A stretch of 64,000 bases of DNA from Vibrio pacinii DSM 19139 (GCF_000711795.1 NZ_KL543977.1:242934-306933); one strand, 5' to 3'. Numbered from the stretch's first letter, positions 43,691 to 52,706 are shown. Notes: generated by a model not told the origin, from the sequence alone. Numbers and translations are program-made.

Positions 43691-45082
43691 ATGGCAAACC
43701 AACAACATCAAATCTTAGGCCATCCTCGCGGTCTATTTCTCTTATTCGGTACAGAACTCTGGGAGCGCTTCTCGTATTATGCAATGCGAGCGATCTTGGT
43801 TCTTTATCTCACTGACACCACACTTAACGGCGGCTTAGGCTGGACAACCAAAGAGGCACTCGATCTCTACGGTATCTATACCGGTTTGGTTTATATCACG
43901 CCAATGCTCGGTGGATGGCTGGCTGACAACTATCTTGGTCAACGCCGTTCGATCATGATTGGTGGTGCTCTGATGGCCATTGGTCAGTTTACCTTGGCAT
44001 TACCGGCAGATATGCTCGGCTTGGGCACTGTACATAGTTTTTACCTTGGTTTGGCTCTGCTAATAACAGGTAATGGTCTTTTTAAACCGAACATCTCGAC
44101 TATGGTGGGTGACTTATACTCAGAAGGTGACAACCGCCGCGATGGTGCCTTTACGATTTTCTATATGGGGATCAATATTGGTGCGCTACTCGCTGGCGTG
44201 GTGGCAGGCTCAGCGACCGATTCGTTTGGTTGGAAAGCCGGTTTTGCCGTCGCCGGTATCGGTATGATTATCAGCCTGATCATGCAAATGACGCTTGCTA
44301 AGTCTTGGTTAGGTGATATCGGTGTGGTTCCAGCAGCGACACTCGCTCGAGAAAAGCAGCAATCGGCTGACAAGCAACCGTTAACCAAGCAAGAAGTCGA
44401 TCGCTTAAAAGTCGTGTTACTAATGGGCTTATTTGTGATCGTGTTCTGGGCCGGTTTCGAACAAGCAGGCGGCCTAATGAACATTTACACTCAGCAATAC
44501 ACTGACCGTATGATCGGTGGCTTTGAGGTTCCTGCGGCTTGGTTTCAATCACTTAACCCATTCTTTATTATCACACTCGCGCCAGTACTAGCAGCGCTGT
44601 GGGTAAAACTGGGGCCTAAAGAACCGAACTCTCCGGTTAAGTTTGCCTTGGCTCTGTTTTTCCTCGCTCTCGGTTTCTTATGTATGATTGGTGCAGTGCT
44701 TGAGCAAGGTGGTGACACTGGCGTAAAAACATCAATGCTATGGCTTGTTGGCGCCTTTTTCTTCCATACCCTTGGTGAACTGTGCTTATCGCCTATCGGT
44801 TTATCGCTCGTGACTAAGCTAGCACCGCTTCGCCTAGCATCGCTTATGATGGGTGCATGGTTTGGCTTCAACGCGATTGCTAACTATGTCGCAGGCCTGA
44901 TTGGTTCACACGTTGGCGAACTAGGAGCACTGCCTATCTTCGGTGGTATTGCCATCGCGGCCACGGTATCTGGTGTGATTCTATTGATGTTCTCAAACAC
45001 ACTAGTTGGTTGGATGCACGGTGCAGAAACACCGATTTCCAACTCACAGCAGATAGAAGAGCAACAAGTCCAGGTTGCTTAA
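43691..45082 (+). CDS. POT-family peptide/H+ symporter
   Basis: 463 residues from ATG 43691 (MANQQHQILG); an in-frame TTG at 43670 is possible but neither has a good ribosome binding site. A proton-coupled di/tripeptide transporter of the Dtp group. The signature ELWERFSYYAMRAILVLYL (about 23-41) contains the ExxERFxYY motif, and FYMGINIGALLAG (about 155-167) is the second PTR2 signature. About fourteen membrane helices. Which of DtpA-D it corresponds to cannot be told. Confidence 0.9.
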   Translation: MANQQHQILGHPRGLFLLFGTELWERFSYYAMRAILVLYLTDTTLNGGLGWTTKEALDLYGIYTGLVYITPMLGGWLADNYLGQRRSIMIGGALMAIGQFTLALPADMLGLGTVHSFYLGLALLITGNGLFKPNISTMVGDLYSEGDNRRDGAFTIFYMGINIGALLAGVVAGSATDSFGWKAGFAVAGIGMIISLIMQMTLAKSWLGDIGVVPAATLAREKQQSADKQPLTKQEVDRLKVVLLMGLFVIVFWAGFEQAGGLMNIYTQQYTDRMIGGFEVPAAWFQSLNPFFIITLAPVLAALWVKLGPKEPNSPVKFALALFFLALGFLCMIGAVLEQGGDTGVKTSMLWLVGAFFFHTLGELCLSPIGLSLVTKLAPLRLASLMMGAWFGFNAIANYVAGLIGSHVGELGALPIFGGIAIAATVSGVILLMFSNTLVGWMHGAETPISNSQQIEEQQVQVA

Positions 45083-45108
45083 CTGCCATAATAATTGCCG
45101 ATTTGCTA

Positions 45109-45145
45109 AAAAAAACGCCCGAACATCATTGTCGGGCGTTGTTTT
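45109..45145 (+). terminator. Intrinsic terminator of the POT transporter gene
   Basis: AACGCCCGA / TCGGGCGTT with a TTTT tail, 30 bp after the stop. Confidence 0.85.
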
Positions 45146-45350
45146 AGACACATGAGAGCTAGCTGACATCCGTCACGCGGCTTGATCTGGTTGAAAAAAT
45201 GTTCACTAAAGATCACATTTCAAATTCAGGTAGCATAGAATCAAAAGGCCTAATGGGTAATTAAACCTACTCAAAATCACGAAATCATCTTCGTCAAAAT
45301 CCGTTGAAATAAGGCGATTCAACGTTTTTACACAAATCAGAGGAAGCCTT

Positions 45351-46220
45351 ATGCGTAGACTTATCACCAGTTGCCTGTTACTGCTTTTTGCGCAATCGTC
45401 TCACGCAGAGCCTCTCTACTGGCAGGTACAAAAAGGAGGATTGAAATACATTGTCATCGGTTCAGTACACGTCGGTGATGAAAGCATGTACCCACTGCCA
45501 CAACCTGTATTCAATAACCTTAAAAATAGTCGAGGTCTGATTGTCGAAACTGACATCAGAGAAAACCGTGGGGTAGTTTATCCGCAAGTGACCATCTCCA
45601 CTCAAGATGTCCTTAACCAGGCCCAGCAGAAAAACATTCTTGGGCTGGCCAATTTGCTTGAGCTTAACGGCAAAGACTTACTGAAGATGCCTCCTTGGGC
45701 AGCCGCTCTAACCATTCAGATGCGGCAAATTGATTATCTCGGTTATTCCGCAGCGGATGGGGTCGATTCTCGATTGATGTATAAAGCGGCTCTTTGGGAT
45801 GTTCCCACTCTAAGTCTGGAATCGGTGCAATTTCAAATTGACTTGTTAACGGGTCAATCGCAAGCAGGTAAAGAGATGTTGGTCAGTATTCTTGATGAGT
45901 TTGATCATTCAGAAGACGCGATGCGTTGTTTGATTACCAGCTGGAAAAGCGGTGATATCGAAAAGCTCAACGAATTTGCCAGCCTAACCAAGATGTCACC
46001 TGAATTTGAGCACGCGTTTCTAACAACACGAAATGTCGATTGGGCAAAAAAATTATCAGATCCACAATGGCTACCCGAGCAAACAGGCACTTACGTGGTC
46101 GTTGTCGGTACTTTACATCTTATTGGTCAACAAAGTGTCTTAGCGCTATTGGCCGCAGACGGCTTCAAGGTGAAGCAATTATCTAACAGCGAACCAGCCC
46201 GCTGTGAATTCAAGTTTTGA
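45351..46220 (+). CDS. TraB/GumN family protein, secreted or membrane-tethered
   Basis: 289 residues with an N-terminal signal peptide (MRRLITSCLLLLFAQSSHA, cleavage likely after Ala19). Family motifs are present: YIVIGSVHVGDESMYPL (about 29-45) and, near the C terminus, VVVGTLHLIGQQSVLALL. These GxxH motifs resemble the metal sites of TIKI/TraB-type metalloproteases, but the bacterial proteins have no firmly known function. It is transcribed alone after GAGGAAG, and its 3' end faces the tRNA-Pro repeat region. Confidence 0.85.
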   Translation: MRRLITSCLLLLFAQSSHAEPLYWQVQKGGLKYIVIGSVHVGDESMYPLPQPVFNNLKNSRGLIVETDIRENRGVVYPQVTISTQDVLNQAQQKNILGLANLLELNGKDLLKMPPWAAALTIQMRQIDYLGYSAADGVDSRLMYKAALWDVPTLSLESVQFQIDLLTGQSQAGKEMLVSILDEFDHSEDAMRCLITSWKSGDIEKLNEFASLTKMSPEFEHAFLTTRNVDWAKKLSDPQWLPEQTGTYVVVVGTLHLIGQQSVLALLAADGFKVKQLSNSEPARCEFKF

Positions 46221-46270
46221 TCACTAAGTCAACTTATAGTTATACGTAGCCTATTAATCTACGTTTACGT

Positions 46271-46597
46271 GACCTATTAATCTACATAGCCCTGAAACGA
46301 CGAAAGCCTGCTTTGTGCAAGCAGGCTTTCTAAATATGGTCGCTGAAGAGACATTCCTGAACATCAGACGAACCCCACTCGGGTTCGGGGTCATTATACG
46401 TAGCCTATTAATCTACATAACCCTGAAACGACGAAAGCCTGCTTTGTGTAAGCAGGCTTTCTAAATATGGTCGCTGAAGAGACATTCCTGAACATCAGAC
46501 GAACCCCACTCGGGTTCGGGGTCATATACGTAGCCTATTAATCTACATAGCCCTGAAACGACGAAAGCCTGCTTTGTGTAAGCAGGCTTTCTAAATA
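46271..46597 (-). repeat. About 2.5 tandem ~130-bp repeats downstream of tRNA-Pro
   Basis: Read on the minus strand, two full units (about 46597-46468 and 46467-46338) and a partial third follow the tRNA. Each unit has: ATATTTAG, a terminator-like hairpin (GAAAGCCTGCTT / AAGCAGGCTTTC), TGTAGATTAATAGGCTACGTA, a GC-rich hairpin (GAACCC / GGGTTC region), and a decayed tRNA-Pro 3' end finishing TCTTCAGCGACCA. That tail matches 17 of the last 21 tRNA bases. The unit therefore arose by duplication of the tRNA 3' end plus its downstream flank. A TATAAT lies in the second unit. It resembles the E. coli tyrT/rtT repeats. Confidence 0.88.
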
Positions 46598-46674
<77 letters not shown>

Positions 46675-46808
46675 ACATGTTGACTACAGGATTGACGTTA
46701 ATTAGAGGTTAGCCTCTGATCCGCTATTCCTAAACCTCACAGCACGTTACTAAGTACGCGCTTTACTGAGATGTTTAACTGAGGAGTTTTCCTCGTCAAC
46801 GGATGGGT

Positions 46809-46836
46809 ATATTACGGATTCTCAATTTGAACGCAA
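46809..46836 (-). promoter_or_regulatory. Probable promoter of tRNA-Pro
   Basis: On the minus strand TTGCGT (46836-46831), 16 bp, TAATAT (46814-46809). It would give a leader of roughly 125 nt before the tRNA; that leader (46675-46800) holds small palindromes such as AGAGGTTAGCCTCT but no other tRNA that I can find. Confidence 0.5.
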
Positions 46837-46953
46837 GCCATTTTAGATAACTTTTTTTAACTTTAAGTTCGTTTGACTAAAACATCATCGACGGGCGACA
46901 AAGTGTGAGCAAAAACACACCACCACACACAAAGTCGCAACTTAATAACAACA

Positions 46954-46967
46954 TTTGATCCAGATCA
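46954..46967 (+). promoter_or_regulatory. Candidate FNR box upstream of the DUF3149 gene
   Basis: TTGATCCAGATCAG matches TTGAT-N4-ATCAA except for the last base. It lies about 70 bp before the ATG of the DUF3149 gene, suggesting oxygen-linked control. Confidence 0.5.
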
Positions 46968-47032
46968 GTGTTGCATATTTAACCTGAGATTACTTTAACC
47001 CCTGTCATCTCACTTTGTCTGACGGAGGAATT

Positions 47033-47173
47033 ATGGACTTTTGGCTTGATCTCCTATTTGGTAATGCGGTAGGTCTGTCTTCGATGATTGTGATCTTGAG
47101 TGCCCTAGGTCTTATGCTGTTCTACGGCGGTTTCATCGTTTACAAAGTGATGAACGACAAATCTCCTCACTAG
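47033..47173 (+). CDS. DUF3149 family 46-residue membrane protein
   Basis: 46 codons from ATG 47033 to TAG 47171-47173, with GGAGGAATT ribosome binding site. The protein starts MDFWLDLLFGNAVGLSS, has one central membrane helix (about 18-38, MIVILSALGLMLFYGGFIVY), and ends in KVMNDKSPH. It matches DUF3149, short single-pass proteins of vibrios and relatives with no known function. It lies between tRNA-Pro and smrA, with an FNR-like site upstream. Confidence 0.88.
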   Translation: MDFWLDLLFGNAVGLSSMIVILSALGLMLFYGGFIVYKVMNDKSPH

Positions 47174-47330
47174 AATCGCTTAGCCCTATTCTGAGAATAG
47201 ATATTCGCTATGCACCGAAGTAGATACTTTTTCTGCTTCGGTTTTTTCTTTTTGTTACTTCCTCTCTTGATCACTCCCTTGGTCTATTAGGTATAATAGC
47301 AGTATTGTATTTCTACTCTGATATGACGTT

Positions 47331-47912
47331 ATGTCTGACGATGATGACTTCGCGCTATTCCAAGCAATGATGGGCGACGTAAAGCCTATCGAGCAAAATA
47401 CTGCCGAACACCAAAAACAGCACCAAGTCACCGAGGCGCAATTAGCTAAACGTGAAGCGGCTATTTGGCTTACCGACCATGATCCAGAGTATTTATCGCT
47501 CGACCATGCAACGATGCTAAAACCCGACGACATGATTGAATTTAAACGCGATGGTGTTCAAGAAGGTGTCTACCGGAAACTGCGTTTGGGAAAATACCCC
47601 ATTCAAGCACGCCTAGACCTGCATAGGAAAACGCTCAAAGAGGCGCGTGACGAAGTACTTAAATTCCTTAAGCAGTGTATGAGAATGGACATTCGCACTG
47701 TGGTGATCGTTCATGGTCGTGGTGAGCGTTCAAATCCACCAGCATTGATGAAAAGTTATGTCGCTCAATGGCTAATGCAAATTCGCGATGTGCAATGTGT
47801 TCATAGTGCCCAGCGGTTCCATGGCGGAACCGGAGCGGTTTACGTCATGCTACGTAAAAGTGCCGATATGAAACTCGAAACACGCGAACGACATCAAAAG
47901 CGCTTGGGATAA
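47331..47912 (+). CDS. smrA: Smr-domain DNA endonuclease SmrA
   Basis: 193 residues. The C-terminal Smr domain has the LDLHRKTLKEARDEV motif (about 95-109), and VVIVHGRGERSNPPALMKSYV carries the HGxG motif. The N-terminal half (IEFKRDGVQEGVYRKLRLGK, about 65-84) matches E. coli SmrA (YdaL) rather than SmrB. SmrA has DNA-nicking activity in vitro; its cellular role is unclear. Transcribed alone. Confidence 0.9.
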   Translation: MSDDDDFALFQAMMGDVKPIEQNTAEHQKQHQVTEAQLAKREAAIWLTDHDPEYLSLDHATMLKPDDMIEFKRDGVQEGVYRKLRLGKYPIQARLDLHRKTLKEARDEVLKFLKQCMRMDIRTVVIVHGRGERSNPPALMKSYVAQWLMQIRDVQCVHSAQRFHGGTGAVYVMLRKSADMKLETRERHQKRLG

Positions 47913-48007
47913 TTCAACCAGCAGTGCTAAACTTACTTTTGCAGCCTAAGGGGCTGCTTTTTCTTTTTCTAACGCCGTTGTGAAACGTAACTTAAGGCAA
48001 CAATAAC

Positions 48008-49030
48008 ATGTCACAAGATTCCGCTAAGCGCTTAAATAAATTCATCAGTGAAACTGGCTTTTGTTCACGCCGAGAGGCCGACAAATTAATCGAACAAGGT
48101 CGCGTCACTATTAACGGCCAAGTGCCTGAAATGGGAACCAAAGTGGTACCTGGTGATGATGTCTGCATTGATGGCAAACCAGTCAGCAATAAAGAGAAGC
48201 TCATCTACATTGCACTGAACAAACCAACCGGTATCACCTGTACTACCGAGCGCGATATCGCGGGTAATATCGTCGATTTTATTGGCCATCAAAAACGCAT
48301 CTTCCCTATTGGTCGTCTCGACAAACCTTCTGATGGTCTAATCTTTCTGACCAATGATGGCGATATCGTCAATAAAATTTTACGTGCAGGTAACAACCAC
48401 GAAAAAGAGTATGTGGTTCGTGTTGATAAACCGATCAGCGATGACTTTATTAAGAAAATGGGGAATGGGGTCAATATCCTCGATACGGTGACGCTGCCTT
48501 GCAAAGTGAGCAAAGAGACCAAATACTCATTTCGCATTGTGCTGACTCAGGGGTTAAACCGTCAGATCCGTCGGATGTGCGAGGCCCTGGGTTATGAAGT
48601 GTTCAAGCTGCGCCGAGTTCGCATCATGAACATCACCTTAGATGGCATTCCCAACGGCCAATGGCGCTACTTGAGTGACAACGAAGTTGCCGAGATTCTG
48701 GCGATGTGCGAAGGTTCGGTGAGCACCGAAGAAGCCTCTAAGATCAATGCTAAAGGGCAACGAATTCGTCGAGCCACCGATGCTAAATTGTTTGACAGTC
48801 GTGAAGAAAACCACGATTCAAAAGCACGCCGTAACCAACAACAGCGAACCTTTAAAGGTCAAAATGCTGATGAGTTCCGCCACGCCCCAAACTCAAAAAA
48901 AGGTCGCAGTGGAGAAGCAAAAAGCAAACCAAACACTGGTAAAAGCTTTTTTAAGTCTGACACAAATAAAGCGCCATCACGTCCAACCAACAAACCACGC
49001 AGTGGCGGGACGTTAAGTTTAAAAAAATAG
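48008..49030 (+). CDS. rluF: 23S rRNA pseudouridine(2604) synthase RluF
   Basis: 340 residues, about 50 longer than E. coli RluF. An N-terminal S4 RNA-binding domain (RLNKFISETGFCSRREADKL, residues 8-27) is followed by the RsuA-type catalytic domain with Asp105 in IGRLDKPSDG and the conserved LTQGLNRQIRRMCEALGYEV. The extra length is a Lys/Arg/Asn-rich, low-complexity C-terminal tail (about 250-340) likely to bind RNA. Convergent with upp. Confidence 0.94.
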   Translation: MSQDSAKRLNKFISETGFCSRREADKLIEQGRVTINGQVPEMGTKVVPGDDVCIDGKPVSNKEKLIYIALNKPTGITCTTERDIAGNIVDFIGHQKRIFPIGRLDKPSDGLIFLTNDGDIVNKILRAGNNHEKEYVVRVDKPISDDFIKKMGNGVNILDTVTLPCKVSKETKYSFRIVLTQGLNRQIRRMCEALGYEVFKLRRVRIMNITLDGIPNGQWRYLSDNEVAEILAMCEGSVSTEEASKINAKGQRIRRATDAKLFDSREENHDSKARRNQQQRTFKGQNADEFRHAPNSKKGRSGEAKSKPNTGKSFFKSDTNKAPSRPTNKPRSGGTLSLKK

Positions 49031-49046
49031 CCGTGATGCTTAAAAC

Positions 49047-49076
49047 GAAAAAGGGAGCCGAGGCTCCCTTTTTTAA
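49047..49076. terminator. Bidirectional terminator rluF / upp
   Basis: AAAAGGGAGCC / GGCTCCCTTTT around GA, with an A-run before and T-run after. Confidence 0.88.
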
Positions 49077-49090
49077 TCAATTCGGTTAAA

Positions 49091-49717
49091 TTACTGAGTA
49101 CCGAAGATCTTATCACCTGCGTCACCAAGACCAGGAACAATGTAGCCTTTATCGTTCAGCTTCTCATCAATAGCTGCCGTGTATAGCTCAACATCTGGGT
49201 GCGCTTTTTCGAGTGCTTCAATACCTTCTGGCGCAGCAACTAACACTAACACCTTGATTGACTGACACCCTTGCTCTTTTAGCAAGTCGATGGTTGCGAT
49301 CATCGAGCCACCCGTAGCAAGCATTGGGTCAACAACTAACGCAATACGTTCATCAATGTTTGACGCTAATTTGTTGAAGTAAGGCACTGGCTCAAGTGTC
49401 TCTTCATCACGGTAAATACCAACAACACTGATACGTGCACTTGGCATATGCTCAAGTACGCCGTCCATCATGCCAAGACCTGCACGCAGAATAGGGACAA
49501 CCGTTACTTTCTTACCTTTAATTTGGTCAACTTGTACCGGACCATTCCAACCTTCAATGGTTACTTTTTCCGTTTCAAAGTCCGCTGTTGCTTCATAAGT
49601 TAGCAGGCTACCGACTTCAGTAGCGAGCTCACGAAAGCGCTTAGTGCTGATGTCACCTTCTCTCATTAGACCAAGTTTGTGCTTAACAAGAGGATGTTTT
49701 ACTTCAACAACTTTCAT
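49091..49717 (-). CDS. upp: Uracil phosphoribosyltransferase
   Basis: 208 residues, the usual size. Salvages uracil to UMP with PRPP. The PRPP-binding motif is VDPMLATGGSMIATIDLL (about 128-145), and the uracil-binding C-terminal segment YIVPGLGDAGDKIFGT is intact. Divergent from purM, as in E. coli, with 177 bp between them. Confidence 0.96.
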   Translation of the reverse strand: MKVVEVKHPLVKHKLGLMREGDISTKRFRELATEVGSLLTYEATADFETEKVTIEGWNGPVQVDQIKGKKVTVVPILRAGLGMMDGVLEHMPSARISVVGIYRDEETLEPVPYFNKLASNIDERIALVVDPMLATGGSMIATIDLLKEQGCQSIKVLVLVAAPEGIEALEKAHPDVELYTAAIDEKLNDKGYIVPGLGDAGDKIFGTQ

Positions 49718-49812
49718 TTCGATCTCCGGATCTAAGGTAAAATTTTATTAAACTTGCAGATTATAAACGATTTCGTCAAAAAATTCTGCTTCTATCGGCA
49801 ACAAAAAAAGTT

Positions 49813-49828
49813 GCGCAAACGTTTGCTC
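49813..49828 (+). promoter_or_regulatory. PurR-like operator upstream of purM
   Basis: GCGCAAACGTTTGCTC is a near-perfect match to the PurR palindrome ACGCAAACGTTTGCGT. It overlaps the -35 region of a plausible purM promoter (TTGCTC, 18 bp, TAGAAT), as expected for repression by PurR with hypoxanthine or guanine. Confidence 0.8.
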
Positions 49829-49894
49829 TTTGTCTTTAACCACTGTTAGAATAGCGCCGTTTTCATATCCAACTTTAAAACAGAGGACTTCCCT

Positions 49895-50935
49895 GTGAGT
49901 GCTGATAACACATCTCTTAGCTATAAAGACGCTGGCGTTGATATCGATGCAGGCAACGCGCTTGTTGACCGTATAAAAGGTGCTGTAAAACGTACACGTC
50001 GCCCTGAAGTAATGGGTGGTATTGGTGGCTTTGGCGCGCTCTGCGAACTGCCAACTAAATATAAGCAACCTGTGCTGGTCTCGGGCACCGACGGTGTAGG
50101 CACTAAACTGCGTCTTGCATTGGATATGAAAAAACACGACACCATAGGCATCGACCTTGTGGCGATGTGTGTTAACGATTTAATTGTTCAAGGCGGAGAG
50201 CCGCTGTTCTTCCTTGATTACTACGCCACTGGCAAACTTGACGTTGATACCGCAGCTGACGTGGTTTCTGGTATTGCTGACGGCTGTGTTCAGGCTGGCT
50301 GTGCACTTATTGGTGGTGAAACAGCAGAAATGCCGGGCATGTACGAAGGCGAAGACTACGACGTCGCTGGCTTTTGTGTCGGTGTGGTAGAGAAAGAGCA
50401 AATTATTGATGGTACTAAAGTAGCCGCGGGCGATGCGCTTATCGCTGTAGGTTCTAGCGGTCCACATTCAAATGGTTACTCGTTAATCCGTAAGATCCTT
50501 GAAGTTTCTGGCGCTGATAAAAACGAACTGTTAGCTGGCCGCACCATCGGTGAGCACTTACTAGAACCAACCCGCATTTATATAAAATCAGCCCTTAAAA
50601 TGATTGCAGAGCACGATATCCACGCAATCTCGCACATTACTGGTGGTGGTTTTTGGGAAAACATTCCTCGCGTACTGCCACAAGGCACTAAAGCTGTCGT
50701 CGATGGAAACAGCTGGGAGTGGCCTGTCATTTTCAATTGGCTACAAGAGAAAGGCAACGTCACCACACACGAAATGTACCGCACCTTTAACTGTGGCGTT
50801 GGTCTTGTGATTGCCCTACCAAAAGATCAAGCAGATGCTGCCGTTGCACTATTAAAAGCGGAAGGTGAAAATGCATGGGTCATCGGCGAAATCGCAACAG
50901 CTCAAGCCGGCGAAGAACAAGTAGAGATCAAATAA
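49895..50935 (+). CDS. purM: Phosphoribosylformylglycinamidine cyclo-ligase
   Basis: 346 residues. Closes the imidazole ring to make AIR in purine synthesis, using ATP. Conserved blocks: YKDAGVDIDAGNALV (about 10-24), SGTDGVGTKLRLA, CALIGGETAEMPGMY (about 135-149) and HITGGGFWENIPRVLP. The start codon is GTG at 49895 after AGGACTTCCCT. purN follows after 2 bp. Confidence 0.96.
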   Translation: MSADNTSLSYKDAGVDIDAGNALVDRIKGAVKRTRRPEVMGGIGGFGALCELPTKYKQPVLVSGTDGVGTKLRLALDMKKHDTIGIDLVAMCVNDLIVQGGEPLFFLDYYATGKLDVDTAADVVSGIADGCVQAGCALIGGETAEMPGMYEGEDYDVAGFCVGVVEKEQIIDGTKVAAGDALIAVGSSGPHSNGYSLIRKILEVSGADKNELLAGRTIGEHLLEPTRIYIKSALKMIAEHDIHAISHITGGGFWENIPRVLPQGTKAVVDGNSWEWPVIFNWLQEKGNVTTHEMYRTFNCGVGLVIALPKDQADAAVALLKAEGENAWVIGEIATAQAGEEQVEIK

Positions 50936-50937
50936 GC

Positions 50938-51579
50938 ATGAAGAGTATCGTTGTTTTAGTTTCCGGAAATGGCACCAACTTACAGGCGATCATTGATGCC
51001 TGTAACAGCAATATCACCAACGGCCGTGTCACCGCTGTCTTTTCAAATAAAGCCAACGTTTATGCGCTAGAACGCGCAGAAAAAGCCGGTGCAGGTGCGC
51101 ACTTCCTCGATTCTAAAGCATTCGATACTCGTGATGCTTTTGACCACGAGTTAATGAAGCAGATCGATGAGTATCATCCCGATGTCATCGTCCTAGCTGG
51201 TTATATGCGAATTTTGAGTGGCGAATTTGTCCGTCATTACATGGGCCGAATGATCAATATTCATCCGTCACTGCTGCCCAAATATCCTGGTCTTAACACT
51301 TATCAACGTGCTATTCACGCGGGTGATGAAGAGCATGGTACCAGCGTTCACTTTGTCACAGAGCAACTTGATGGTGGGCCGGTTATCTTGCAAGCCAAGG
51401 TGCCAATTTTTGACGAAGACACGGTTGAAACACTCACAGAGCGCGTGCAAAACCAAGAACACCGAATTTACCCTATGGTGGTAAAATGGTTGGTTGAAGA
51501 GCGTTTGACAATGAAAGACGGCAAAGAAGCCTACCTTGATGGCGAACGACTCGGTATGCACGGTTACGCGCAAGAGTAG
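50938..51579 (+). CDS. purN: Phosphoribosylglycinamide formyltransferase
   Basis: 213 residues from ATG 50938 (MKSIVVLVSGNGTNLQ); the frame extends back into purM. Transfers a formyl group from 10-formyl-THF to GAR. The catalytic Asn-His-Asp set is visible: INIHPSLLPKYPG (about 106-118) and HFVTEQLDGGPVILQ. It sits 2 bp after purM in one operon, followed by a terminator. Confidence 0.96.
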   Translation: MKSIVVLVSGNGTNLQAIIDACNSNITNGRVTAVFSNKANVYALERAEKAGAGAHFLDSKAFDTRDAFDHELMKQIDEYHPDVIVLAGYMRILSGEFVRHYMGRMINIHPSLLPKYPGLNTYQRAIHAGDEEHGTSVHFVTEQLDGGPVILQAKVPIFDEDTVETLTERVQNQEHRIYPMVVKWLVEERLTMKDGKEAYLDGERLGMHGYAQE

Positions 51580-51599
51580 TCGCAACAAATTACGACCCG

Positions 51600-51625
51600 A
51601 GGCGAGCGTTTGCTCGCCTTTTTTG
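51600..51625 (+). terminator. Intrinsic terminator of purMN
   Basis: AGGCGAGC / GCTCGCCTTTTTT around a GTTT loop, 20 bp after the purN stop. Confidence 0.9.
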
Positions 51626-51739
51626 TCTTTGTTACTACAGCGCTTGATTGAGCCGCAACCTGTGCAACTCGAACGTCAGGTAAATTGGTTAGATTAACAT
51701 CAGATCAAGCTAAGCCTTGCGCTAGGACAAGTGAACACT

Positions 51740-51768
51740 TTGAGTTTCCAACACAGGGTGTGTATATT
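51740..51768 (+). promoter_or_regulatory. Probable sigma-70 promoter of yaeP
   Basis: TTGAGT (51740-51745), a 17-bp spacer and TATATT (51763-51768), about 27 bp before the likely transcript body and 34 bp before the yaeP ATG. Confidence 0.6.
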
Positions 51769-51801
51769 TGAGAGCAGTTATCATTTATTGGAGTGGAAGT
51801 G

Positions 51802-52008
51802 ATGCAAGTATATGACTGTTGTGGACTCGTTCGCGAACTTTATGCACAAATTGGCAGTGGCGATCAAGGCTACATCCCACAAGCAATCACATGCGCGGTA
51901 AAAACGCTCAACGATATTGCTGCGGATGAATCTCTAACGAAAGAGACTCGCGAAAGAGCAGCTTTCGCGGCGGCAAACTTACTGATTTCCGACTTCGAGG
52001 ACAAGTAA
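51802..52008 (+). CDS. yaeP: YaeP family (UPF0253) protein
   Basis: 68 residues from ATG 51802, with GGAG eight bases upstream; in-frame GTG codons at 51793 and 51799 are less likely. An all-helical cytoplasmic protein whose GSGDQGYIPQAITCAVKTLN and ERAAFAAANLLISDF segments match E. coli YaeP. Function is unknown. The stop overlaps the next ATG by one base (TAATG). Confidence 0.9.
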   Translation: MQVYDCCGLVRELYAQIGSGDQGYIPQAITCAVKTLNDIAADESLTKETRERAAFAAANLLISDFEDK

Positions 52009-52199
52009 TGAACCTAGCAAACTTCGAGTCTATGGATCCGGTGATGCTAATGAGCATCGTCAATATGAAGTTACGCGATGACTTTAACGGTGACTTAGAC
52101 CAACTGGCGACGTTCTTTGACATAGACCGAGACGCCTTAGAGAGAAAACTCGCAACCGCAGGGTTCGACTTTCTTGTCGAGGTTGGCCAGTTTCGTTAA
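52008..52199 (+). CDS. DUF4250 family protein
   Basis: 63 residues. Conserved family features: the MDPVMLMSIVNMKLRDDF segment (about 9-26) and a following small helix-turn-helix-like part (LDQLATFFDIDRDALERKL). It is coupled to yaeP through a TAATG overlap, a common pairing in vibrios. A DNA-binding role is suggested by the shape but not shown. Confidence 0.85.
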   Translation: MNLANFESMDPVMLMSIVNMKLRDDFNGDLDQLATFFDIDRDALERKLATAGFDFLVEVGQFR

Positions 52200-52222
52200 T
52201 TGTGCACTTGCCTAATCAATAT

Positions 52223-52252
52223 AAAAAAACCGCCATTCCGGCGGTTTTTTTA
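52223..52252. terminator. Bidirectional terminator DUF4250 / DUF3622
   Basis: AAAAAACCGCC / GGCGGTTTTTT around ATTCC (AATGGCGG type), with both A- and T-runs. Confidence 0.88.
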
Positions 52253-52263
52253 TGATTATCGGC

Positions 52264-52611
52264 TTACTCTTCGTCGAAGAAGTCGTCTTCTTCGGTCAAT
52301 TCGGTTTCGCTTGCCGCTTTTGATTCGGCAATACGGCGCGCTTTTTTCTCAGCGGCTTGCTTAGCCAAACTCTCTTCACGTTCAACACGAACTTTACGCG
52401 CTTCACCTTTGCGCTCGTTGCGCGTCGCTTGGTTTTGCACAAAGCCCGCTAGTTCTGTTTCAGCCCAGACTTGCGCCTCGGCTTCCGTAGCAAAGCCCGT
52501 TTCACGTTTTGATACAGCGGTCTTACGCGACGTCACTTGACGGGTGATCTCTGCACACCATCCATTGCGCTTTTCGGTCACACGGATAGCAAATTTTTTA
52601 TTGTTCGACAT
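52264..52611 (-). CDS. DUF3622 family protein
   Basis: 115 residues. The N-terminal part (FAIRVTEKRNGWCAEITRQV, about 7-26, then TGFATEAEAQVWAETEL) forms the small DUF3622 domain seen mainly in Vibrionaceae. The C-terminal half is a Lys/Arg/Glu-rich probable long helix ending in an acidic tail (LTEEDDFFDEE). No function is known. Confidence 0.82.
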   Translation of the reverse strand: MSNNKKFAIRVTEKRNGWCAEITRQVTSRKTAVSKRETGFATEAEAQVWAETELAGFVQNQATRNERKGEARKVRVEREESLAKQAAEKKARRIAESKAASETELTEEDDFFDEE

Positions 52612-52706
52612 AGTTATTTCCTAAGGGATTGTTGAGGGATATAGCCATCCCTTGGCAAGCGCGGTATTAGAGCATAATTACATCAACAATACTGCAAAAA
52701 ATTTAA

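Noticed and set aside
46271..46597. CRISPR array
   Set aside because: The ~130-bp units are adjacent with no unique spacers and contain tRNA sequence, so it is tandem duplication and not CRISPR.
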